A stretch of DNA of 64,000 nt from Betaproteobacteria bacterium (lineage in GTDB: Bacteria; Pseudomonadota; Gammaproteobacteria; Burkholderiales; Thiobacillaceae): positions 22,517-86,516 of the forward strand of contig JAIFKV010000012.1 of assembly GCA_020049415.1 (NCBI GenBank), given 5' to 3'. This document shows positions 9,548-17,753 of this stretch, piece after piece. Each line of letters starts with the position of its first letter. The stretch's first letter is position 1. A program made the translations under genes and the position numbers. A model generated the notes under the pieces. That model did no database searches and had not been told where the DNA came from. It saw nothing but the letters and a program-made list of their open reading frames with translations.

Positions 9548-11383
9548 TCAAACGTAAAGGTCGACCAAGCCGGAACCACTGGCGCGCGCGCCGCCTATTC
9601 CCGCCAATACCGACGGGGCAGTTACAATATCGTTATCTTGCCGACTTGCCCAGCGCTGTGTCTCGGCATGCTCTTGTCGGCTAAACGCATGGTCTCGAAC
9701 TTCTGCCTCGCCCAGACTCAACCCAGCTTGCGCCATTAGTTCGCGCAGTTTTGGCAAAGCGGCATCGATCGCTTCGCGAACGACTGGATTGGGCGAGAAA
9801 AAATGCGCAGTGGCATCACCACCTGACACTGTCAAACGCACCTCCAACGCCCCCATTTGTGGGGGATTAAGGGACAACTCGGCAAACTGCCCCTGGCGCC
9901 CCGCCAGCCAAACCACCTTGTTAGCCAATTCAGTAGGGAACGCAGCACTCCGTACCGGCGTTTCGATTGCCGCGTTGATCTTCGACTCGGACTGACGCAA
10001 TACCTGCTCGAAGGAACTCGCCGATAGATTGACCGAACTTGCGCCCGCCTCCGTGCGCAAACCGGTCGGGGTAAGCAGAGGCGGGGAAATCGTCGAATCG
10101 AGTTTAGCCGCAGATAGAACGTCATCAACCGCCGTGGACACATCCGCCTTTGTAGCAGCATTCAGCATCGGCAACACTTGCCCGGAATCGGCAGCATTTG
10201 CCGCCAGTTTGGCCTCTTTGGAAGCCTTGAGCAGCCCCTCAGAACGAACCTGATCGATCGATTTCAACGTCGACTTGGCGACCTGCGGCACCAACACCGA
10301 CTCGGCATCCGCGTTGTGGCTTAAAACCGAGACAGACTTCACCTGCTCATCGCGCAAAAGCGAGGAGACTTGAATTTTCGCGGCCTGTAGCGTATCTGAA
10401 GCGGTTGCGCTTGAGGATACCGCCGGAGAAGAAACCGATGGAGTGACAGCTTCCAATTCAACCTCACCCGAGGCAGCACTCACCGGTTTAACAGAATCAA
10501 TCAAGCCCGCAACCTGCCCTGAGCCAGCGGAGGAATCGGTTTCTTGATCTGCTGTGGAGGCAAGCGATGCGCTAGCAGCCGCCAATTCAACACCAACTTC
10601 AACTTCGCCTGAGGCAACACTCGTAGGCGTCAAGGAATCAACCAAGCCAACAACCTGCGACCCAACGGAGGTATCTGGCTCTTGATCTGCTGTAGAGGCA
10701 AGCGATGCGCTAGCAGTCGCCAATTCAACCTCGGTTCCAGCTTCGCCAGAGGAAGAAGTGGTAGGTTTAAAAAGATCAACCAAGCCCGCAGTCGACCCTG
10801 ATCCAGCGGAGACATCCGTCTCCATATTTGCTGCGGAGGCAAGCGATGCGCCAGCAGCAGCCATCTTCACTCCGCTTTCAGCCTCGCCAGAAGAGGCGGT
10901 AGCAGGTTTAAAAGAATCCACCAAGCCCGCAGCCAGCGCCGATCCAGAGGAGGCATTCGTCTCTTTATTTGCCGAAGAGGCCAGTGATGCACCCGCAGCC
11001 GCCAGCTTCATTTTGGTTTCAACTTCGCCGGCGGAATCAATCTCGCTCGTGGCTTTTGCTGATGCCGCATCGGGCGCGGCTGATGAAACCAGCGCTAGTG
11101 TTGGCGCAACCAAGCCTGACGCCGCTTTCAAGCCGGCATCGGAATTGGCATCCAGCACTTGTTCCGGCCTGGACGCAGCCAACAAGGATTTTTTAAGACT
11201 CCCGGATTTCAACTCCAATCCCGGCAAAGCCTTGTCGGCATCCGGCTCAGCCTGCCGAGCTTTCAATACCGCCGAAAAAACATCGGGCTCCTGGCCATCG
11301 GTGGATGGGCCTTTATGGCTGGCTTTGTGCGCGCCTATCGTCTGTGAAAATTTCGCAGACATCGCCGATAGAATTTCCGCCAT
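9548..11383 (-). CDS. fliK: Flagellar hook-length control protein FliK, with internal tandem repeats
   Basis: A 611-residue protein that measures hook length during export and switches substrate specificity at FlhB. The C-terminal FliK domain (about residues 490-570) has LSLNPPQMGALEVRLTVSGG and PNPVVREAIDAALPKLRELM. The long N-terminal part is Ala/Ser/Thr/Val-rich and low in complexity. Residues 126-312 are four tandem imperfect repeats of 46-47 residues. The frame is open to 11437, but the ATG at 11383 has a well-placed GGAG eight bases upstream and begins MAEILSAMS. The gene is unusual in following trm112 and fliJ rather than a fliFGHIJ run, and a terminator separates it from fliL. Confidence 0.92.
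   Translation of the reverse strand: MAEILSAMSAKFSQTIGAHKASHKGPSTDGQEPDVFSAVLKARQAEPDADKALPGLELKSGSLKKSLLAASRPEQVLDANSDAGLKAASGLVAPTLALVSSAAPDAASAKATSEIDSAGEVETKMKLAAAGASLASSANKETNASSGSALAAGLVDSFKPATASSGEAESGVKMAAAGASLASAANMETDVSAGSGSTAGLVDLFKPTTSSSGEAGTEVELATASASLASTADQEPDTSVGSQVVGLVDSLTPTSVASGEVEVGVELAAASASLASTADQETDSSAGSGQVAGLIDSVKPVSAASGEVELEAVTPSVSSPAVSSSATASDTLQAAKIQVSSLLRDEQVKSVSVLSHNADAESVLVPQVAKSTLKSIDQVRSEGLLKASKEAKLAANAADSGQVLPMLNAATKADVSTAVDDVLSAAKLDSTISPPLLTPTGLRTEAGASSVNLSASSFEQVLRQSESKINAAIETPVRSAAFPTELANKVVWLAGRQGQFAELSLNPPQMGALEVRLTVSGGDATAHFFSPNPVVREAIDAALPKLRELMAQAGLSLGEAEVRDHAFSRQEHAETQRWASRQDNDIVTAPSVLAGIGGARASGSGLVDLYV
10448..11008 (-). repeat. Four tandem 138-141 bp repeats inside fliK
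   Basis: Four consecutive coding repeats of 47, 47, 46 and 47 codons, starting at 11008 and running down to 10448. Each begins (K/E)-(L/M)-A-(A/T)-A-x-A-S-L-A-S, continues with a (N/D)-x-E-x-(N/D) segment, then a GL(V/I)D-S-x-x-P core, and ends near SGE(A/V)E. At the DNA level they are diverged, most alike in the central part. Three copies keep 141 bp and the third has lost one codon, so every length change has kept the frame. Confidence 0.9.
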
Positions 11384-11461
11384 GTAATTTCTCCATTCTG
11401 ACTGGCTGGAGAACAAGCAATCGTCATGCCGGAACAATTAAAGAGCAGCAAACATCTTCAT

Positions 11462-11902
11462 TCATTCGGTTCTATGGGTGTGCTTGCGCAATGCAGCCTC
11501 ATCTGTCTGCCGTTGATCACGTTTTTCCTGTCGCGAAATTTCCTGGTTGGCGTGCCGTGCCGCCAGGGTTTCGTAGGCTTTCACCTTTTGCCGCAATTCC
11601 AACCAATTATTGTGTGCAACTTGCAAATTCGCGCTTGCCCGAGCGAGATCGGTTTCCTGGTGGACAATGGCCTTGTCCAGTTTCCCCATGAACACATAAA
11701 AATCTCGCAGCATGATGATATCCATCCCGGTCGCACCTACTCCGGACAAGCGCGCCTGATATTCGGTCTTATAGCCTTGCAACTCGCGCAAGCGCTGATG
11801 CGACGCGTCTTCCTTCCGCTTCAGTATGCGCAAAAGGCGCTCCGAGGCCTCCATCCGATGTCGGGTATGGTCCAGCAGAGCTTGCAGCGGGAAAACCGGC
11901 AA
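11462..11902 (-). CDS. fliJ: Flagellar export chaperone FliJ
   Basis: A 146-residue, highly charged coiled-coil protein with the FliJ pattern: FPLQALLDHTRHRM near the N-terminus, then heptads rich in Arg, Glu, Gln and Leu. FliJ escorts substrates and links the FliI ATPase to the export gate. The start appears to be a TTG at 11902 preceded by GGGGGA at good spacing. The nearby ATG at 11907 is out of frame. It lies 42 bases after trm112 on the same strand and 78 bases before fliK. No fliI or fliH is present next to it, which is unusual. Confidence 0.85.
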   Translation of the reverse strand: MPVFPLQALLDHTRHRMEASERLLRILKRKEDASHQRLRELQGYKTEYQARLSGVGATGMDIIMLRDFYVFMGKLDKAIVHQETDLARASANLQVAHNNWLELRQKVKAYETLAARHANQEISRQEKRDQRQTDEAALRKHTHRTE

Positions 11903-11944
11903 TTCATTTCCCCCGCTTAGCGTGACTTTGACCGACCGAAAACC

Positions 11945-12127
11945 TCATGCTACTTCTTCGGTTTCCTCCAGACGGCGCGCCTCATCCACCAACATGACCG
12001 GAATGCCATCCCGAATCGGGAAGGCGAGGCGATCGGCCTTGCATATCAATTCGCGTGCTTCCTTGTGATGCACCAGCGGACCTTTGCATAACGGGCAGAC
12101 CAGAATTTCAAGCAGCTTGGGATCCAT
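11945..12127 (-). CDS. Trm112 family zinc-ribbon protein
   Basis: A 60-residue protein of the Trm112/YcaR family. The N-terminal [18 protein letters not shown] carries the CPLC half of a zinc ribbon; the second half is replaced by [21 protein letters not shown], as in many proteobacterial members. Trm112 proteins act as small partners of methyltransferases in other systems; the bacterial role is not settled. It overlaps the 3' end of lpxK by 20 bases. In related genomes kdsB usually follows; here fliJ does. Confidence 0.9.
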   Translation of the reverse strand: MDPKLLEILVCPLCKGPLVHHKEARELICKADRLAFPIRDGIPVMLVDEARRLEETEEVA

Positions 12128-13160
12128 CAATCACTCTCTTTCGTCGTTTAAGCAAATTTACTATCAGGCTTTGTAGTCCGTCATCCAGCACGGCGTCAAC
12201 TTTCAGAAACCAAAGGTCGTCACGGCCAAGACGCGCGGCGAGGCTTGCACATTTGACAGCGTCTTTTTCGGTCATCAATACCACTCCGGCGGGAAGATCG
12301 GAGTCGGCATACGCATGGTGATCTGGAAAATGCTGCGACATCGAGGTGATGCCGAGACCGGCAAGATGATCGAAAAACCGCTGTGGGTGACCCATCCCAG
12401 CGATGGCATGGACCGTTTGATCGAAAAAATGATCCGCGCCAACATGACGCTTCTGATCTGCCAGATTAACGAAATCGCTACCGATTATGCGCATCGAGAA
12501 AGTCGGACAGGGAAAAGTCAACGTCCGTGGCAAAGCTTGCGCACCATTGATTACCACCACATCGACTTGCGTCAAGCGCGACAGCGGCTCGCGCAAGGGA
12601 CCGGCAGGCAACAGTCGACGATTGCCAAAACCACGTGCCGCGTCGACCACCACCACCTCCACGTCACGACCCAGAGCGAGGTGCTGCAAACCGTCATCCG
12701 CGATCAGCACATCGACTTCCGGGTGGACAGCAAGCAAATCAAGCGCCGCCTCAACCCGTTTGCGACCGATCCAAAGCGGACAATCAGCACGCCGCGCCAT
12801 CAAGACGGGCTCATCCCCAACCACCGACGGATCACTGTCCGACGTCACCGACATGCTCATTCGCGCAGTACCGCCATAACCGCGACTGACAATGGCAGGG
12901 GTAAAGCCGGCTTGTCGCAGGCGTTCAACCAAAGCAATCGTAAGCGGCGTCTTGCCAGCCCCCCCCACATTGAGATTGCCAACCACCACCACTGGCACCG
13001 GCATGATCGCCACTTTGAACACGCCGTATCGATAGAAAGCTCGACGTAGCCGGACCAGCAAAGCAAAAATCAGGCTGAGTGGAAACAGCAAGAGCGCTTG
13101 AATCGGCAGAAACAGCGGCGAACAGCGCGCATACCAGCAACGCAAAAGCGCGTTGGTCAA
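12108..13160 (-). CDS. lpxK: Tetraacyldisaccharide 4'-kinase
   Basis: LpxK phosphorylates the 4' position of the lipid A disaccharide at the inner membrane. The protein has an N-terminal amphipathic/membrane helix ending in LRRAFYRYG, then a P-loop of the LpxK type, [14 protein letters not shown], and the catalytic segments VIADDGLQH and MTEKDAVK. The frame has no ATG near the start. The TTG at 13160 gives an N-terminus ([10 protein letters not shown]) like that of homologues and clears the exbD stop. A TTG at 13199 would add 13 residues and overlap exbD by 32 bases. It is part of exbB-exbD-lpxK-trm112. Confidence 0.93.
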   Translation of the reverse strand: MTNALLRCWYARCSPLFLPIQALLLFPLSLIFALLVRLRRAFYRYGVFKVAIMPVPVVVVGNLNVGGAGKTPLTIALVERLRQAGFTPAIVSRGYGGTARMSMSVTSDSDPSVVGDEPVLMARRADCPLWIGRKRVEAALDLLAVHPEVDVLIADDGLQHLALGRDVEVVVVDAARGFGNRRLLPAGPLREPLSRLTQVDVVVINGAQALPRTLTFPCPTFSMRIIGSDFVNLADQKRHVGADHFFDQTVHAIAGMGHPQRFFDHLAGLGITSMSQHFPDHHAYADSDLPAGVVLMTEKDAVKCASLAARLGRDDLWFLKVDAVLDDGLQSLIVNLLKRRKRVIDGSQAA

Positions 13161-13167
13161 AGTTCGC

Positions 13168-13590
13168 TCATTGATCGCTGGCAGAACTCTGAGTGACAAA
13201 TGTCACCCGCGTAAAACCGGCGCGCCGGGCCGCATCCATGACACGAATGACCGACTGATGCGTCGCCTGCGCGTCAGCCGAAATAACCACCACCGGGTCT
13301 TTCTCATTCCCTGCAGCCGCGCGCAACGCCGTGACCAGATCTTCCAGAGAAGCGGTTCCGGCGGCAATTTCATTGATGGCATAGGCGCCGCGCTCATCGA
13401 CGCCGACATTGATTTGAACCGGCATTTCGGCGGCGCTGTCACCCTTCGCCTCGGGCAGGTTGATCTGCAATTCGGAAAAACGGGCGTAGGTGGTGGTCAC
13501 CATCAAAAAAATCAGCACCACCAGCAACACATCGATCAGAGGAATCAGATTGATTTCCGGTTCATCGCGCCTACTGCGTCTGAATTGCAT
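13168..13590 (-). CDS. exbD: Biopolymer transporter ExbD/TolR family
   Basis: A 140-residue single-pass protein. A basic cytoplasmic N-terminus is followed by a membrane helix (about residues 15-37) with the conserved ion-coupling Asp20 in LIPLIDVLLVV, then a periplasmic ExbD/TolR domain ending in a short Ser/Gln tail. With ExbB it uses the proton gradient to drive outer membrane processes. Position next to lpxK is typical in betaproteobacteria and leaves the partner (TonB, or a lipid transport role) open. It follows exbB by six bases. Confidence 0.92.
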   Translation of the reverse strand: MQFRRSRRDEPEINLIPLIDVLLVVLIFLMVTTTYARFSELQINLPEAKGDSAAEMPVQINVGVDERGAYAINEIAAGTASLEDLVTALRAAAGNEKDPVVVISADAQATHQSVIRVMDAARRAGFTRVTFVTQSSASDQ

Positions 13591-13596
13591 GGCGTG

Positions 13597-14202
13597 TTAC
13601 TTCCGCTCGTTGTGGACGATTTCAACCAGGCGCACCGCTTGCTGCTCCATCTCTACCAGATAAGCATCGACGCGGCCACGGAAAAAGCGATAAAAAATCA
13701 TGCTCGGAATCGCCACGATCAAACCGAACGCGGTGTTGTACAGCGCAACCGAAATACCATGCGCAAGCGCCGCTGGATTGCCACCGGTCGGCGCCTGCGA
13801 GCCAAAAATCTCGACCATTCCGACTACCGTACCCAACAACCCCATCAACGGCGCGACCGAGGCGATAGTACCCAGCGTCATCAGATAGCGTTCCAGGTCA
13901 TGCGCCACCGCCCTGCCGGCTTCTTCCAGTGATTCTTTCATCAAATCGCGGCTGATGCCGAGGTTACGGATACCGGCAACCAGTACACGCCCAAGCGGAG
14001 AACCCTCCCCCAGCGCCCGCAGCAATTCCTGGCTGGCGCCATGCTGCCGTAAATTGGCCAGCGTCTGTTCGAGCAGATTGGCGGGAATGACCAGCGAACG
14101 GCGCAAGGTATAAAACCGCTCGAAGATGATCGCAAGCGCCAGCACGGAAGCGATGATGAGCGGCCAGATCGGCCAGCCAGCGGCTTGAATGAGAGCTAAC
14201 AC
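13597..14202 (-). CDS. exbB: MotA/TolQ/ExbB proton channel family protein
   Basis: A 201-residue protein with three membrane helices (about residues 8-30, 115-137 and 155-180) and the family motifs GLLGTVVGM and GISVALYNTAFGLIVAIP. It forms the proton channel with ExbD. The frame is open to 14337, but the GTG at 14202 gives MLALIQAAGWPIWPL, the usual N-terminus in betaproteobacteria, with GGA upstream. Using it leaves a 142-base divergent spacer before the pcnB leader ORF. Confidence 0.9.
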   Translation of the reverse strand: MLALIQAAGWPIWPLIIASVLALAIIFERFYTLRRSLVIPANLLEQTLANLRQHGASQELLRALGEGSPLGRVLVAGIRNLGISRDLMKESLEEAGRAVAHDLERYLMTLGTIASVAPLMGLLGTVVGMVEIFGSQAPTGGNPAALAHGISVALYNTAFGLIVAIPSMIFYRFFRGRVDAYLVEMEQQAVRLVEIVHNERK

Positions 14203-14312
14203 AGATTGATGTCCTTGCGACAGTATTTGAACGCGAATTTGCCCGCTAATGTAGCGTGCGAGACTGTCCCCGGCAAGCCGGCCGGCTGGCATGGACAGCC
14301 GTTTACGATGTG

Positions 14313-14334
14313 TATAATTCCCCGCCTCAGGAGG
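14313..14334 (+). promoter_or_regulatory. Candidate pcnB promoter -10 box and strong Shine-Dalgarno
   Basis: A perfect TATAAT lies at 14313-14318 and a full AGGAGG at 14329-14334. The best -35 match upstream (TGGACA, 14292-14297) has only a 15-base spacer, so the -35 assignment is weak. The Shine-Dalgarno is placed 10 bases before the ATG at 14345 and 36 bases before the pcnB ATG at 14371, so it serves the short leader ORF rather than pcnB directly. Confidence 0.55.
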
Positions 14335-14344
14335 CACCCGCCCA

Positions 14345-14374
14345 ATGTATGAACTCCCCTTCCGGCAATCATGA
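14345..14374 (+). CDS. Nine-codon leader ORF overlapping the pcnB start
   Basis: ATG at 14345, nine sense codons (MYELPFRQS) and a TGA at 14372-14374. The stop overlaps the pcnB ATG (14371-14373) in an ATGA arrangement. The leader has a perfect AGGAGG 10 bases upstream, while pcnB itself has no good ribosome site of its own. This is the layout of a coupled leader peptide. It could also be chance. There is no evidence that the peptide itself has a function. Confidence 0.5.
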   Translation: MYELPFRQS

Positions 14375-15759
14375 TTCGTCGGCTAATCAAAAAAGTTTTC
14401 GGTAAAGCATCCGCCTCAGCCAGGGCTGGGGATCCGCGCATCCTTCAACTCGATGCGCACGGCATTCAGCGCGAGCAGATTCATCCGTGTGCGCTGAAGA
14501 CGACGCGCGCCTTGAATGCCGCCGGATACAGTGCTTTTGTCGTCGGTGGCGCGGTGCGAGACCTGTTGCTGGGACGCGAACCGAAAGATTTCGACGTTGC
14601 CACCAACGCCACCCCGGAAGAGGTTCGCCAGGTTTTTCGGCGTTCCCGACTGATTGGTCGCCGGTTTCAGATCGTTCACGTCTATTGCGGTGCCGATACC
14701 ATCGAAGTCACCACCTTTCGCGCCGCTGCGGCCGACAAGGACGCGGAAAGAGAAGCCGAGGAAGGTGATGATTCGCGGGTGACCGCCGCCGATGGCATGT
14801 TATTGCGCGATAACGTATTCGGCAGCCAGGCGGAAGACGCCGAGCGACGCGATTTCACTGTCAACGCGCTCTATTACGACCCGGAAAAACAGGAAATCTG
14901 GGAATGGCATGGCGGCGTCGAAGACGCAAAAAGCAAAGTCCTGCGCATCATCGGCGACCCGATACAACGCTTCCGTGAAGATCCCGTGCGCATGCTGCGC
15001 GCAGCCCGTTTTGCCGCCAAACTCGATTTTCACATCGACCCGGCGACGCGCGCGCCGATCGCCGACTTGGCGCCGATGCTGGGACGCATCCCTTCATCGC
15101 GCCTGTTTGACGAGATGATGAAGTTGCTGCTCTCCGGCCATGCCGAGCGCGGCGTTCGCCAGTTGCGTGCCGAAGGCCTGCACCACGGCATCTTGCCGAT
15201 GTTGGACGCCATTCTCGATAACACCGAACGGCAAAAATTCCTCCATGCCGCGCTGCACGATACCGACGAACGTGTCCGTCAAGGTCATTCTGCCTCACCT
15301 GCTTTCATGCTGGCCTGCCTGCTGTGGTTCGACATGCGCGCGGAATGGCGGCGCAATCAGGCCAACGGACAGAGCGACCAAACCGCGCTGTACGACGCGA
15401 TGGATGCGGTACTCGAACGTCAACGCGACGCGCTCGCTTTCCCGCGCCGTTTCGATGGCACGATCAAGGAAATCTGGTCACTGCAATCTCGCTTTGAACA
15501 ACGTAACGGCGCGCGTCCTTTCCGCCTGCTGTCGCATCCGCGTTTTCGCGCCGGTTACGATTTCCTTCTCATCCGCGTCAAGGGCGGCGATGCCGAGGCC
15601 GAACTTACCGACTGGTGGAGACGTTTTCCCGACGCCAGCGACAGCGAACGCGAAGCCATGCTGATCAAACCACAGCCTGGCGAAGCCAAATCCAAACGCC
15701 GCAAACGCGGCCCTCGCAAACCATCGGGCGAAGCCGTCATCGAGACCAAGATTGGCTGA
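14371..15759 (+). CDS. pcnB: Polynucleotide adenylyltransferase (poly(A) polymerase I)
   Basis: A 462-residue class II nucleotidyltransferase that adds 3' poly(A) tails, marking RNA for decay. The catalytic site is visible: VVGGAVRDLLLG with GG at 59-60 and KDFDVAT with carboxylates D73 and D75. The RNA-binding head and neck regions follow (FREDPVRMLRAARFAAKL), and the C-terminal tail is strongly basic (KSKRRKRGPRK), as in PcnB proteins rather than CCA-adding enzymes. It overlaps folK by eight bases. Translation is probably coupled to the leader ORF at 14345. Confidence 0.95.
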   Translation: MIRRLIKKVFGKASASARAGDPRILQLDAHGIQREQIHPCALKTTRALNAAGYSAFVVGGAVRDLLLGREPKDFDVATNATPEEVRQVFRRSRLIGRRFQIVHVYCGADTIEVTTFRAAAADKDAEREAEEGDDSRVTAADGMLLRDNVFGSQAEDAERRDFTVNALYYDPEKQEIWEWHGGVEDAKSKVLRIIGDPIQRFREDPVRMLRAARFAAKLDFHIDPATRAPIADLAPMLGRIPSSRLFDEMMKLLLSGHAERGVRQLRAEGLHHGILPMLDAILDNTERQKFLHAALHDTDERVRQGHSASPAFMLACLLWFDMRAEWRRNQANGQSDQTALYDAMDAVLERQRDALAFPRRFDGTIKEIWSLQSRFEQRNGARPFRLLSHPRFRAGYDFLLIRVKGGDAEAELTDWWRRFPDASDSEREAMLIKPQPGEAKSKRRKRGPRKPSGEAVIETKIG

Positions 15760-16276
15760 AATTGCCGCCTATATCGCGCTGGGCTCAAATCTCAGCGACC
15801 CGGTCGCTCAGATCGAACAAGCCTGGATCGAACTTGATAATCTGCCTGAAACGCGCCTGACCGCCCGTTCCTCGCTCTACCTGTCAAAGCCCGTCGGCTA
15901 CGCTGAGCAACCTGACTTCATCAATGCGGCCGCCGGTGTCGTCACTCGCTTGTCACCACGCGCATTGCTGGCCGGCTTGCTCGGCATCGAAACCCGGCAT
16001 GGACGTACGCGCGCGTTCAAGAATGCGCCGCGCAGTCTTGATCTCGACCTGCTGCTCTACGATGGCCTGGTCATGCATGAACACGGCTTGACCCTGCCGC
16101 ACCCGCGCATGACCGAGCGCGCCTTTGTCCTGCTTCCGCTTGCCGATATCGCCGCCGAGGCAACGATTCCGGGACATGGCCGAGTCATCGACTGCATTCA
16201 ACGAACAGATACAAGCTGCATCAGTCGGTTGCCGGACTCGTTGCCGCGCGCGGCCGAACGTCAGTCGTCCCGTTAA
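15752..16276 (+). CDS. folK: 2-amino-4-hydroxy-6-hydroxymethyldihydropteridine diphosphokinase
   Basis: A 174-residue enzyme that transfers pyrophosphate from ATP to the pterin in folate synthesis. Motifs: YIALGSNLSDP near the N-terminus, RSLDLDLLLYDG (ATP and metal binding) and LPHPRMTERAFVLLPLADI. The start is a TTG at 15752 inside the end of pcnB; no ATG fits the conserved N-terminus. The last 25 residues go beyond the usual fold and are not conserved in appearance. Confidence 0.94.
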   Translation: MAEIAAYIALGSNLSDPVAQIEQAWIELDNLPETRLTARSSLYLSKPVGYAEQPDFINAAAGVVTRLSPRALLAGLLGIETRHGRTRAFKNAPRSLDLDLLLYDGLVMHEHGLTLPHPRMTERAFVLLPLADIAAEATIPGHGRVIDCIQRTDTSCISRLPDSLPRAAERQSSR

Positions 16277-16301
16277 CGTCTTACCCGCTCTGCTTCAGAA
16301 G

Positions 16302-16940
16302 ATGTTCAGCCGCTTCCGTCATATCGTTGTCGAAGGCCCGATCGGAGCCGGGAAAACCAGTCTGGCGCGCAAGCTGGCGGCATTTCTGGATGCTGAACTG
16401 ATTCTTGAAAACGCCGATGAAAACCCGTTTCTGCCGCGTTTTTACGAGGATCGACGTCGTTATGCGCTACCCGCGCAACTGTTCTTCCTTGTCGCTCGGG
16501 TTGAACAAAGCAGAAAGCTTAATCAAGGCGAACTTTTCAGCCCGGCCCGGGTGGCCGACTTCATGCTGGAAAAAGACCTGCTGTTCGCAAAAACGATCCT
16601 CGATGACGCCGAGTTTCGGCTCTACCGACAACTTTACGAAGGCATGAAGCCGCCGGCCGCCGCGCCCGATCTGGTTATTTACCTGCAAGCCAAATCTTCG
16701 GCCTTGATGGAACGCATCAAACGTCGCGGACGTGCTTACGAACGGCAACTCAACGAGTCCTATGTTGCTGAAATTTCCACGGCGTACAGCGAATTTTTTT
16801 ATCATTACGATGCCTCACCACTGCTGATCGTCAACAGCGAAAACCTGAACTTCGCTGACAAAGAAGCAGACTTCGAATTGCTGCTGCGACGAATCAAGGA
16901 CATGCGTGGCACGCGTGAATTTTTCAATATGGGCGCGTGA
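16302..16940 (+). CDS. Deoxynucleoside kinase
   Basis: A 212-residue P-loop kinase of the deoxyadenosine/deoxyguanosine kinase family that phosphorylates deoxynucleosides for salvage. The P-loop GPIGAGKT is at residues 12-19, and VADFMLEKDLLFA and the Arg-rich lid segment ERIKRRGRAYER are present. The frame opens earlier (16125), but the ATG at 16302 starts just before the P-loop as in homologues. The folK-kinase-panB-panC order is common in betaproteobacteria. The preferred nucleoside cannot be read from the sequence. Confidence 0.9.
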   Translation: MFSRFRHIVVEGPIGAGKTSLARKLAAFLDAELILENADENPFLPRFYEDRRRYALPAQLFFLVARVEQSRKLNQGELFSPARVADFMLEKDLLFAKTILDDAEFRLYRQLYEGMKPPAAAPDLVIYLQAKSSALMERIKRRGRAYERQLNESYVAEISTAYSEFFYHYDASPLLIVNSENLNFADKEADFELLLRRIKDMRGTREFFNMGA

Positions 16941-16970
16941 CCCCGGAAACCCCAGGCTGGAGAACACATC

Positions 16971-17753
16971 ATGTATCTACCGCAACTCCTCGCGCGTGCC
17001 GAAAAAGGCGAAAAACTCAGCGTTCTGACCTGCTACGACGCCAGCTTCGCCCGTTTATTGGTTGATAACGGCATTGATGTCCTGCTGGTTGGCGACTCTC
17101 TCGGGATGACGGTGCAAGGCCATGACACGACGCTGCCGGTGACACTGGAAAACATGATCTACCACACCGAGGCAGTTGCCCGAGGCGCGACAAACAAGGC
17201 TTTTGTGGTTGCCGACCTGCCCTTTGGCAGTTACCAGAAAAGTCCGGAACAAGCCTTTGACGCAGCCGCCCGACTGATGGCCGCCGGCGCCAACATGGTC
17301 AAGCTGGAAGGCGGTTCGATCATGATTGACAGCGTCGGCTTCCTCAGCCAGCGCGGCATCCCGGTTTGCTCGCACCTCGGCCTGTTGCCGCAATCGGTCA
17401 ATCTCACCGGCTTCCGCGCCCAGGCGCGCGACGCCCGCGCCGCTACACAACTGTTGCAAGACGCCAGCAATCTGGAACAAGCCGGCGCGCAGATGTTGGT
17501 TCTGGAGTCAATTCCCTCGGTGCTGGCGGAAGAAGTCACCCAACATCTGGGCATTCCCACGATCGGCATCGGCGCCGGGCCGCACTGCAATGGTCAGGTG
17601 CTGGTGCTGCAAGACCTGCTCGGTTTAACGCCGAAGCCGCCGCGCTTCGCCAAAAACTTCATGCAAGACACGGGCAATCTCGCCGCTGCGATCCAGGCGT
17701 ATGTCAATGCGGTCAAAGCCGGCGAATTTCCCGCACCGGAGCACAGTTTCTGA
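16971..17753 (+). CDS. panB: 3-methyl-2-oxobutanoate hydroxymethyltransferase
   Basis: A 260-residue TIM-barrel enzyme that adds a hydroxymethyl group from methylene-tetrahydrofolate to ketoisovalerate, the first step of pantothenate synthesis. Conserved segments: LTCYDASFARL, VGDSLGMTVQGHDTTLPVTLENM (metal-binding Asp), VKLEGG and TIGIGAGPHCNGQVLV. A GGAG lies upstream of the ATG. The TGA shares its last base with the panC start (TGATG), so the two are coupled. Confidence 0.96.
   Translation: MYLPQLLARAEKGEKLSVLTCYDASFARLLVDNGIDVLLVGDSLGMTVQGHDTTLPVTLENMIYHTEAVARGATNKAFVVADLPFGSYQKSPEQAFDAAARLMAAGANMVKLEGGSIMIDSVGFLSQRGIPVCSHLGLLPQSVNLTGFRAQARDARAATQLLQDASNLEQAGAQMLVLESIPSVLAEEVTQHLGIPTIGIGAGPHCNGQVLVLQDLLGLTPKPPRFAKNFMQDTGNLAAAIQAYVNAVKAGEFPAPEHSF

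Noticed and set aside
10448..11008. Regular repeats considered as a CRISPR array
   Set aside because: Units are 138-141 bp, coding, in frame and diverged, with no short identical repeat and unique spacer pattern and no cas genes nearby.
10758..11387. 209-codon Ala/Ser/Glu-rich open frame antisense to fliK
   Set aside because: It mirrors the fliK repeats on the opposite strand and has no ribosome site or independent conservation signal.
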